Source: Nyssa sinensis (lineage: Eukaryota > Streptophyta > Magnoliopsida > Cornales > Nyssaceae). Taken from it: a stretch of 64,000 nucleotides of DNA. The stretch covers positions 32,008,807 to 32,072,806 of the forward strand of contig CM018035.1 of assembly GCA_008638375.1 (NCBI GenBank), in the 5' to 3' direction. The notes beneath the pieces are model-generated. The model searched no databases, had not been told where the DNA came from, and saw nothing but the letters and a program-made list of their open reading frames with translations. Below are positions 1-10,282 of this stretch, in pieces (within the stretch, counting starts at the first letter, position 1; the number at the start of each line of letters is the position of its first letter). A program made the translations under genes and the position numbers.

Positions 1-619
1 CACTAATCAAGTTGAACAACATTAGAATTACCTATTATCTTATCAACCTTACAGAGTACGCATTCAAATCAAGACTTGGAGTTCACACCATCAATATTGA
101 TCGCATGCTTGCCACTAGCCCCATTAGATGCCTCATTTTGTTTCTTCTTTTATAAAGTTACTTGAAAAACATTGATATAAAAATAAAGTGATCTAGTTTA
201 GCTCAGTAAATAAACTCCTCTCTTTTCCATGGGTCAAGGTTAGCTCAAAAGATGGATAAAAACAATAGTAAACAAGAATAGTATCGCAACGAGATATGAA
301 GAGCAAGAGTGTCACAGGAGCCAAGTCACTATCAATAAGTAAGTCTCATAGACAGATCCCATGATAAGACATCAAATCAAATGGAGGGAATGGCTTGAAC
401 AACACATAGTTGCCACAATAACAAAATATCAACCTAAATCCAAGGATAGGCAAGCACGTCATCAACAAATAACACATCAACAGATAAACCATGAACAAGC
501 TCATAAGGAGTACCTGAATCAAAAGTATATCATCAACATAGGCTTGCAAGTACATCATTGAGTCATGAGTGCATCATCAGAATATCAATGAATAATATAA
601 AATACTAACAGAACAGATG

Positions 620-652
<33 letters not shown>

Positions 653-3234
653 GGTCCGGCATAGCCTCATCTATGGGTCTGTTGGTCTGACAGCGCCCTT
701 ACACGCCTGGGTCTAACCTTGCCCAAATCACTGTATCCAGGGTTTGCTAATCTGACAACACCGTCTCGTGCCCGGGTCCAGCCTCTCCAATCAATAAATA
801 CATTAGCGTTTTGTATATATAACATTTCCCTCATGGACTAATCATTAGGCTACTCCCATACATTGACCCGTAGGTCCTCAAGCATCTATGAATCAGATGG
901 ACGTTGTGATAGATTACAACTCCAAATACTCAATAATATCATGATTATCATATGTCCACAGGTACTGTACATGTTGTTGTGGAAACATACAAACTAGCAT
1001 GGAAATGTCAAATGATTAACAAGGATATCAGTAGACATGAGCTCAATGAATCAACAACAGAAGCTAGTAACAAATCATAGAAATCAATATCATCAGGCAG
1101 GTATAGAATACAAATTGGTAGCATCAAAAAGTGAATGTGAAATGGCTAGGAGTAACACATGAAAGAGTTCGGGTTTACCTACCTTAAGTTCTTAACACTA
1201 CATTTCCATCCGATTATCACAATAACTTTCCATAGCACTCTTTCCATTCTCGTCATTTGAATGATCCTATAATCACGGATTAAAAATATATAGCACATTG
1301 AATCAGTATTTATTTCATCTTTATACTTCTGGTAAACTCATTAAGTCATAAGGACGTATTCGTCCTTTTTTAATTTATTACCGGGTCTTATACATAAATA
1401 TTTAAGTCTTTTGGATCTTATTTGGTGTCTGTTTTAGATCATCGGGATGCATCAGTCATTTCCCATTTTATACTTTAACTGTTTCGAAGTCTTATTTTGA
1501 CCCTCAATTTTCACAATTATGCTTATGACAGTCAATTATATCAGATTGGCCCTCTTTTAGAATTTATTCGACCTTTACTTTGTACTTTCTATGCTTAGGG
1601 GTATTTTGGTCATTTTACATTTTATGAAATTCTGACCCCGAATCATTATTTAGTCATTCATACAAGTTCACAATTATTTGAGCCTCCATTGGTATCAATT
1701 TCTTCCAATTCGGACTTTATTTGGGCTTCATATTGTATTAGGGGTATTTTGGTAATTTTACATCTTATGGTGGGACCACCCTAGAGTCCCCGGATGTCCA
1801 ATCTAACATTTTTATATTGTCCGAAACGTTCAAAAATGTTAAGATAGCCTCTTTCGGATCTCAATTTGGACTTTGTTTGCTTTATTTATGGCCCGAAGGT
1901 AAAATTACTATTTTACCCTATTTATAAAATTTTTTAATTATTTATTTAATTATTTATTTATTTTTCTAGGGGTTTATTTGAATAACTTTCTCAAAGGTTG
2001 GGCCAGAACAAAATTCTTCAGAATCTTTGGGTCAAACTGCTAATTTAAGTAAAGTTAGGGTTTAATTTCTTTTCATTTAAACCCCTAAACCATTGGGTTC
2101 TTGGGTTAAAACCCTAGACCGGCCCAAAGAGTCTGTGAACCAGCCAGTTCAGGTCATTTGTGAACTGGAATAGAATATCCGAATGTCCTGTCTTATCTAT
2201 AGTTTGGTTATCTCAAACCTGATTTCTGATTTATTAACCTCACATCCAAACAGGCTAGATGACCTGTTAAAATAAAACTTATGGCTCCAAAACGACACAG
2301 TTCCATTAATCCAGATTTGTGTTCAGTCGGGTCCTGACCCGACCCAACCCGACCCGACCCAAGGTCTGACCCAATAGGTTGAAAAGGAGTCGTCTTCCCC
2401 ACGCTTTTCCGACCACTATTCCAGCGTCTTCTCCTGCGCCGGCGCCGGAACTGCGCATGGTTCTCTATTGTTTCTTATGATTTTGACGTATGTTTTGTAG
2501 GTTTTTATATCAAATTGATCCTAGGAACCTCAAAAAATAATTTAGGACTGTTTTAAACCACAGAAAGAATAGTTTCTAACACCTATACGACTTTTCCGGC
2601 CATGCACTGATTGACCATAAAATGGTTATTTCTTGACCATTTTTCTTAATTCCAACTATTTTGGATTCCTAGAATGATTTTATACTTATTTTTATTCACA
2701 AAACCCAGTTTAGTTCAACTTGAAACTCTCCTAATTTTGGTCGTAAGTTACAGACTATTTTTCTTGGATTTTCTTTTAGTTTTTTCCTACGGATTTTAGT
2801 TCCTAATTCTCTGTAGAACACAAGAGGGGGAATTGGGCACATACCTTGGCCTAATCCCAACTTTCTGAAAATTTCCTTTTTCCTCCATCCATGGTGAAAT
2901 TCTATGGCTGCAGCAGTTTTCTTTTTCTAAACTTTCTTGCTTCTACTTCTGTCTTCCTTCTCTTTAATTTCTTGCTTTTTTTCTCTTTTTTCTTTGTCTC
3001 AGTTTTTGATTACTTAAGTTGGCTGCAGTCATATCTATATATATATATATATATATATGTATAGCAGAATTCTCTAGATTTCCATCAGTTGGCTGTCATT
3101 GGCAGCTTCCTGAGGTACTAGAAGGTTCTTGATTTCCTTGGATGTATCTATATACATATATATAAAGATGTATATATGGCTGTTTTAGTTGCTTCAAGAA
3201 GCTTCCTGAATTCTATCTTCTATATTTCTATATT

Positions 3235-3265
<31 letters not shown>

Positions 3266-3842
3266 CAGTTTTCAGCCCCCCCACTTTGTCATATATGTTG
3301 GCTGCTTCATTTTTTTCTAACTTATTTCTATCCAGTAGGTTCTAGTGGCTTCTTTTGGGTTCTGAATATAAATATAATATATTTATCTATACATACACAT
3401 AATAGTATACATACACATACCAATATATCTATACATGGTGGTCTTTATACTTTTTTTCACCTTTAGAGATGTAGGACCACGTACATGTGTATAAGCATAT
3501 TTTTCGGTATATCTTACTGTATTTAATATTTTTAATTCATAAAATATTAATTTATGAAATGCCGGTAAATTTAGCCTAAAGCCGAGGCTCGGTATCATCA
3601 TTATGTATTTTATCGATTTTGGTTCGCCATTAGTACTTTATTTTATATGCATATTATTTTCATAATTCAGTCTCTATATTAGCCTCATTTGTCCATCTCA
3701 GGGCTCGGTTGTCCAGGTTGTCAATTTTTCAAGCATGCCCCATCTTTGATGTTTTGGATTAATTTCATATTTTAGGACAATAAATCCCATGTGTATAAGA
3801 TCAGTTACTGTTTTAGTCTTATCGGATTTTCGGGGTATTACA
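1..3842 (-). mobile_element. 3' LTR (copy A) of a giant-LTR non-coding retrotransposon
   Basis: Positions 1 to about 3640 match, with indels, the split sequence starting at 13616 (copy B), so this is one of two LTRs of a minus-strand element. About 230 bp at its left end lie outside the window. The right end reads GGGGTATTACA, the complement of an LTR start TGTAATACCCC, and is followed directly by a polypurine tract. There is no long open frame. It contains two TA microsatellite stretches, a GC-richer block with two imperfect repeats near 650-780, and several motifs of the form AGGGGTATTTTGGTCATTTTAC spaced roughly 95-155 bp apart. An LTR of about 4.1 kb is unusually long and is typical of LARD-type elements. 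Confidence 0.85.
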
Positions 3843-3854
3843 TTCTCCCACCTT
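3843..3854 (-). promoter_or_regulatory. Polypurine tract of the left LTR element
   Basis: On the minus strand the bases AAGGTGGGAGAA sit immediately upstream of the LTR start TGTAATACCCC. This is where plus-strand DNA synthesis is primed in LTR retrotransposons. The preceding minus-strand sequence, CTCGAATTTGAGGACGAAAC, resembles the end of the pol region of plant Ty3/gypsy elements, which is family knowledge used for a tentative assignment. Confidence 0.8.
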
Positions 3855-5117
3855 CAAAGAGTTTCGTCCTCAAATTCGAGCGTTCCCTTCCAGAAAGTTC
3901 TATTATTTTTACATACTAATTTCAACATCATAGTTCCTATTTAAATATGTTTTATCTATCGGACTCTAATCGGTTGTTGCCGACATTCTATTCCTTCTTT
4001 ATATTTTACTATCATATTTCCTTTTATATTCATAAATACCATTCGGCTTTTATGCGGATGATTTATTCACGTGCCTTTTCTATCACAACATTCCTCATTT
4101 TAGGGGTTATTCGTGATTTTCAATCGTGATTCTCAAGCATATATCCATTTCTAAAAATTGTTCAAGTTGTCCTTTCGTTTTATTGTATATATTTTACTGG
4201 CATACCCGTCTTTGTTTTTGGATTCATTTGCATTTATCTTTTTAATTGGATAGGTTGTGGTAATCAATTCCTTTATTTCTTCCAGGTTGTCAGTAGCGCC
4301 TTTGTAGACTTTTGGTTTCTTATTTCTTTTTGGAGTAAAGTATAACAATGATACTCAGTTCGTCTCTTCTTTTAGTCTTGATAGACTTATTATTAGGTTG
4401 ATTCAAATTTCTTAGGGTAGTCTTTTACTCCCATCATCGTTTCTTCATATGACAGCCTATTTTTGAAAGTATTCTTAACTATGATGTCATATTCGGTTCG
4501 CCTTGAACTTCCCACATCATTTTTGAATAGCTCAGATCTCAAAGTCTTATATCTTTTTAATTTAGTCATTATTTGTTTTCTCTTACTTTTCGCTTAAAAA
4601 GTTATTCAGTGTCTAATTTTCATACCCATCATATTCAGGTTTCCATCATATATTACATTTTTCTCCCCGATCGTTATTCAATTTTTTTAACACATTTGTT
4701 CTCTTAGAGAATTTACTCAACCATATAGGAGTTCCCTTACAATCTGCGTTTTCAAAGCCACACTATGAGGCGATTAATCTCATTTGTAGTCAAAGATTTC
4801 TTATCATATTTCAGTATTGTTTAGATCAATTTGCCATCCCATCACTTTATCGTCATATTTGACATTTAAAGTTTATCAGGATTATGTCAAGTCTTTCCTA
4901 ACCATGGAAGTTCTTAACTTCTTTAGTATTATAAATTTAGTTATTCTTACTTCCTACCTTAATCACAAGTGTCCTTGTAGTATTTCGAAGAATTATGTAT
5001 TACTTATCATAGTCATTGACTTCTCAAGCTTTTCTAGACACCTACTACAAGTTCAGTTTCTTAATCATCAAATCACCTTCATCCTCAAAGGTCATTCAGG
5101 ATCATTAATCATTTACC
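3843..5117 (-). other. Non-coding internal region next to the 3' LTR
   Basis: AT-rich sequence between the polypurine tract and a LINE insertion. No frame longer than about 65 codons exists on the element's own strand, and none resembles gag, protease, RT, RNase H or integrase. With the segments 5881-6352 and 13047-13383 it makes about 2.1 kb of interior, too short and too broken for an autonomous element. LARD is the best description; a fully decayed gypsy interior is the alternative. Confidence 0.6.
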
Positions 5118-5880
5118 TTTTTTTATGGGTAAATAAATGCATTAAAAGAGAAGAAATGTACAAGATCAAGGGGGCATACCCCCAAAGCAAGCCTAGGGGA
5201 GGGGAGGACTTCTACAAAGAAGGACACCCATCCCAAGGCTACAAAAGAAGAAACTTACTAACAGATAGCTAGGGAACAAAACAGAGTCATACTAGGAGAA
5301 AATGCTACTAGGGAGCAACCAAATGCAATGGAAATGTCTATTAGAGTCAGTAGGCTTTAGGCTTCTAATAGTGGACAACCGCCCACAAATCAAATTTTGA
5401 ACTTGGACAATAAGTGCCTGATGGGACTTCTTTTGGTTCGCAAAAATGCTGCAAGTTTCTTTCCCTCCAAATTGTGTAGATAGTACAGGCGAGAATGAGC
5501 TTGCCAAGTAAGGAGGAGAGGCTTTTTCCTTTAAAGGTGATTCTAGCCCACTCAATAGTGTGTTGCCAATTCCCAGTAGACCATTGATGACCACTTTTAG
5601 AGAGCAGAAGCTGCCATATGTTAGCCGTGTAAGGACAAGAGAAGAAAGGATGGTCATGGCACTCATTGTCATGATTGCAAAAAAGGCATTGCTTGTCCAC
5701 AAACGGGTTGAAGATCCAATCCTTGGTTCTAAGACCGTTGCGGATAGCCATCCATAATATGAAACTGGTCCTTGGAATAGCCTTAGGAAACCAGATAAGC
5801 TTCCACCAACGAACTAGCAGCTTACAGCTTCGGATAGTCTTCTAAGCAGAATGGATTGAAATACTGCCACAATTAGGTTA
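5118..5880 (-). mobile_element. 5'-truncated LINE insertion (LINE0)
   Basis: The left edge is a T run, the complement of a 3' poly(A) tail, followed by the same terminal sequence type seen at the other LINEs in the window. The right edge stops inside the zf-RVT-encoding region, so only the last 0.75 kb was copied. Flanks TAATCATTTACC (5106-5117) and TAGATCATTACC (about 5879-5890) look like a target-site duplication with small changes. Its 3' UTR carries one stem-loop, GGGGGCATACCCCC at 5170-5183. Confidence 0.85.
5292..5757 (-). pseudogene. LINE ORF2 C-terminus (zf-RVT), truncated and frameshifted
   Basis: Two overlapping minus-strand frames give the end of a LINE ORF2. One reads MAIRNGLRTKDWIF, then CLFCNHDNECHDHPFFSC (the cysteine/histidine pattern of zf-RVT), then TIWRERN. 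The other gives the terminal residues ending IWLLPSSIFS, matching IWSLPSSIFNM of LINE1. The reverse-transcriptase catalytic core is absent because the insertion is 5'-truncated. No product is expected. Confidence 0.85.
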
Positions 5881-6352
5881 GATCATTACCTAGATCAACA
5901 AGATCCATTAAATTTTTTCAATGATCTTTATCATGCATTAACCTTCTCCTGGAATCATTACATTTCATTCTGTTCACTCTAACAGTCTCGCTTATTCAAT
6001 AATTGTCTTCCAAGGCTTTATTTGTCTTTACCCTGTCAAGGTCTATCTATGACTTATTCAAGAATCCTTACTTTTCTAACATATCCTCAATCCATTCGAA
6101 GTCTCAAACCCCACATGTCACTATCCATTTAGTCTTATTCAGACTATCTCTTTTATAAATTTGTTATCAAATCAGCGACTTCCCACAATTTCACAATCTC
6201 AACTCTATGTCACCCAATTCACTGACCAATTCATAACTTAGATATCTAGGAATCATTAACCTCAATACTAGTATGATTCTTTCCAAAATCCTTAACCTTT
6301 GCCTTTAAGTATACAACTATCTCCCAAAAATCACTATGCATTTGATCATTTC
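5881..6352 (-). other. Non-coding internal region between two LINE insertions
   Basis: AT-rich interior of the left LTR element with repeated short phrases such as TCATTAACC and AATCATTA. The same style continues at 13047-13383, beyond LINE1, as expected if one tract had been split by the LINE. No coding potential is seen. Confidence 0.55.
6337..6352. repeat. Left copy of the LINE1 target-site duplication
   Basis: TGCATTTGATCATTTC occurs here, directly before the LINE1 T run, and again identically at 13031-13046 just after the LINE1 5' end. A perfect 16-bp duplication is what target-primed reverse transcription leaves. It fixes both ends of LINE1 and shows the copy is complete at its 5' end. 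Confidence 0.95.
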
Positions 6353-6410
6353 TTTTTTTTGGTAAGTAAATAAATCTATAAAAGAAAAGGAGAAAAAGGT
6401 ACAAAATCAA

Positions 6411-6528
6411 GAGGGCATACCCTCGAAGAAGCTAAAGGGAGGGAAGGACTACTACAGGCAGAAGAACTCCCAACCCAAAGCCACAAGAACTAAACAAAAG
6501 AAAGACAAGATCAAGAGGGCATACCCTC
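6411..6528 (-). other. Two stem-loops in the LINE1 3' UTR
   Basis: GAGGGCATACCCTC occurs at 6411-6424 and again at 6515-6528. Each can form a 5-bp stem with a 4-base loop. The first lies about 50 bp from the poly(A) end, a position where LINE reverse transcriptases of the stringent type recognise RNA structure. The same motif is found in LINE2 (twice) and LINE3, and in LINE0 with a compensatory change. Confidence 0.7.
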
Positions 6529-6567
6529 AAACAAACTAGGCATCAAAGACATACAAGAATGAGAACA

Positions 6568-9500
6568 TTACATATTAAAAATGCTACTTGGAAGAGACCA
6601 AATGCTTTGAAGATGTCTGTTGGAGATAGTGTTGGCAATCCCTTTTGAGGTAGCGAGCCTGCCACGGATCATATCCTGGGTTTGAGCAATGATAGCCTGG
6701 GGAGTTTTCTTTAAAGTGGTGAACAATCTACTATTCCTTTCCCTCCAAATAGTATAGACTGTGCATGCTAGGGTGAGCTTGCCTATAGTAGAAGAGAATA
6801 CCTTGCCCTTGAAGGTATTACTAGCCCAAAGAACGATCTGCTGCCAGTCTCCTGAAGGGCATCGGAACCCACATAAGGAGAGCAAATGAGACCATATGAT
6901 GGAAGAGAAAGAGCAAGAGAAGAACAAATGATTGTGACTCTCAGCCTCGCGCATACAAAAAAGGCATTTGGAATCATAGCCAAGCTAGGAAAAGAAGAGG
7001 CGGTCCTTGGTATTAAGACTGTTCCAGATGGCCAGCCAAAGAATAAACCCAGCCCTGGGTAAGGCTTTAGGGTGCCAGACAAGCTTCCACCAATGAACCA
7101 GGGGTTTTCGGCAGCGCAGAAGATCCCAAGCTGAGTTGATGGAGAAATCCCCATCGGGGGAGGGTAACCAAATAGCCTTGTCTTCCCGCTGGGGGAAAGG
7201 ATGAAGGTTGTTGGGCATACCATTTTTGAGCTCAAGTAAATGAGGAGAGTTAGCTATAGGCCAAGTTCCAGTGATGATCCAAGATGATGGAGTTAACTTT
7301 AGCCTATCTCCCCAGACCCGAATGGTAGATAACTCTGTCCCCCATATTGTCGAATATGGTACCATTGGGAAGGCAGTAATCAAACCAAAGAGACGCAAAG
7401 AGGCCGTTACCAATAGAAATTTTGATGCTAGATTTGAACAAAGATCTGAATTGAAGCATTTTCCTCCAAGTCCAAGAGCAAGATTGGGGACACTTGACCT
7501 CCCAGAAGCTCTTGCCTTTCAGAAAATTACTACGAATCCAGAGAACCCAAGGGGAATGAGAGGGGTTCTGAAACATGGCCCATATAAGCTTCCCTAAAGC
7601 TGCTTTATTCCAATCAGAGAGTTTCTTTATCCCAAGACCCCCTTCATTTCTAGGACACGTTATATCATCCCATCCAACTTTCGATCCGGATGAGATGAGA
7701 TGGTTACCACTCCAAAGGAACGATCTCATTGCTTGCTCAATTTGATTAACCACTTTCTTGGGAAGAATGAAATGGGAGGACCAGTAAACTTGAATGCTAA
7801 ACAGCACTGATTTGATAAGTTGAAGCCGTCCTGCATAAGAAAGGGATTTGGTAGACCAATGGGTAATTTTCCCAATGATACAATGAACCAATGATTTGCA
7901 ATCCTGGGCTTTCAACTTGGTAGATATCAAAGGGACACCAAGGTAACGGATAGGAAGGGATCCTTCGGGAAAGCCAATATGCTCCGTGATACAATGCCTG
8001 AGGGTGCAATCCACACCAGATAGGAAGATGTTGCTTTTCGAGGCATTGTTGAGGAGGCCAGAAAAGGTAGCAAAAGTGTCAAGCCCGTCCTTGAGAATAG
8101 AAGCTGAAAGGAGATCACCATGACAGAAAAGCATAATATCATCGGCAAAGCAAAGATGCGTTAGCTTGGTTTTATGGCATCTCCAATGATGTTTGAATTG
8201 AGGAACAGCTGATTTCTGGTGAAGAATCAAAGAGAGCACATCCATAGCAAGCACAAAAAGATAGGGGGAAAAAGGATCTCCCTATCTTAACCCTTTAGCT
8301 CCATGAAAGAAACCTTCTAGCTCGCCATTAATAGCAACTGAGAACCGGGCAGTAGAGATGCAGCAGTGAATCCAATCAATAAAAGGCTGAGGAAATCCCA
8401 TGATGCTCATAGTATCAATAAGAAACTCCCAGCGCACCGAATCAAAGGCCTTCTTAAGATCAACTTTCATAGTACAACGCGGAGAACCTGAATTCTTATG
8501 GTAATTGTGCATGAGCTCTTGAGCAAGAAGGATGTTGTCACTAATTTTCCTCCCATGAATAAAAGCGGATTGAGCCGGATCAATGAGACTAGGGAGAGCA
8601 CTCTTGAGCCGGTTGGCAAGAATTTTGATCTCTTTGAGTATGGATCTGGAAGAGAAAAATTCAGATAGATGAGGGAGAGCACTCTTGGCTTTGTAGATAG
8701 TGTTACAACAGGATATAGGCCGATAGTCATGGATAGATGAGGGATTAGGAACCTTGGGGATAAGGACAATGGCAGTGGAATTGATCTCTTTGAGTATGGA
8801 TCTGGAAGAGAAAAATTCAGAAATAGCAGCAATGACCTCGGTCTTGACAATACTCCAAGCTTTTTGAAAGAAAAAGCCATTGAAACCATCCGGCCCTGGA
8901 GCTTTATTAGGGTGGAGGCTGAATAGAGCTTCTTGGATTTCAGTTTCAGAGACAGGACATTGGAGAGTTATGAGGGAGTCATTGGGCAAGCGCTTTGTGA
9001 TAAAGCCTGCAAGAGCTTGCTTCCCAGGGTAAGGAATAGAACTTTCAGTACCGAGGAGATCATGATAATAGTTGACAATTGTACTCTTGATCTCCTTAAT
9101 GTCATCAATTCTATTACCAAAAGCATCAAGAAGGCTGACGATCTTATTACGGTTCCTTCTGCTATTCACTGATTTGAAAAAGAAGGAAGTGTTTTGATCA
9201 CCTTCAGAAAGCCATTGAACACGAGATTTTTGCTTGGCAAGGCTCTCCTCGCTGGAAAGGATAGAATAATAAAGATGGCGAGCTTCTTTTTCCTCCTAGA
9301 TGAGCCTACTAGTCCCTGGATTCTGCTCAAGAAGAAATTGGATGTCATGAAGCTTAGAACGGGCTTCTTGGGCTCTTGAGGAAATGTTCTTGAATTTATT
9401 TTGATTGAATTCCTTAAGGGCATACTTAACTTTCTTTAGTTTCTGGCAGCAGATGAACATAGCTGTGCCCTGGATAGCAGAGTTCCATGCCCGTTCAATA

Positions 9501-10282
9501 GTAGGAAGAAAATCATCATCGTCAGCCCAAAAATTGAAGAATTTAAAAGGACTCTTGCTTTTTTCCAGAGGAATGCCTGATCGAACTATAACTGGTGAGT
9601 GATCAGATAACCCAGGGGGAAGAAATTCAGCCTCCGCAGAAGGAAAAGAAGTGAGCCATTCTTGGTTGACTAGAGCTCTATCAAGCTTCCTTTGAATGGT
9701 AAGGGGGGTTGCCTGGCCATTGCACCAGGTGAAAAAATGGCCAGTAAATCGCAATTCCTCAAGCTCAGAGTTCAAAAAGCAGTTGTTGCAATCATCCATA
9801 ACAGAAGGCCAATCTGGACTGCCACCTTTCCTTTCATGAGGAAAAAGAATGGCATTGAAGTCGCCAAGCAGGAGCCATGGGACATCCTTGGAAATGGAGG
9901 CCTAGAGAGTGATGTTGCTCCATAAGTCATTCCGATGAATTGGAGAGTTGGATCCATAAATAACAGAAATGGCCATGGGAGAATTGGTTGCTCTAACTGT
10001 AGCATTGCAGTGGATGGCTTGAGCATTGGCACAGGAAGAGTTAATCTGCAAAATAGAGTTATTCCATCCTATCGAAATCCTCCCAGAGGGAGCATGAGAA
10101 TAGTTATGTAAAAAACACCATCCAGGAATGAGAGAGTTAGAAATAGGATCTTTAGAAGCTACCTTAATTTTAGTCTCAACAATACCAATGAAACAAAGAG
10201 AATAATCACGAGCAAAGGATCGGATTTCACGCCGCTTTGAGGGACTGTTCAATCCCCGTATATTCCAACAAGCAAAGTTCAT
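6568..10282 (-). pseudogene. LINE1 ORF2: endonuclease, reverse transcriptase, zf-RVT
   Basis: Reads from MNFACWNIRGLNSP (apurinic-type endonuclease start) through the catalytic region with SDHSPVIV, then RT blocks LIPKVPNP, KKAFDSVRW and FADD (FADD codons at 8138-8149), then LGVPL, and ends with a zf-RVT Cys/His cluster and IWSLPSSIFNM. The protein would nick target DNA and copy the LINE RNA in the nucleus. It is broken by TAG codons at 9902, 9296, 8282, 7304 and 6985 (lower coordinates given), each a CAG in LINE2, and by frameshifts, one between 7270 and 7301. An extra segment of about 57 bp lies at 8625-8685 within the RT. Its start overlaps the ORF1 stop as ATGA. Confidence 0.92.

Noticed and set aside
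4817..5272. 151-codon plus-strand frame
   Set aside because: Its second half runs antisense through the LINE0 3' UTR and its first half lies in the non-coding element interior; no domain.
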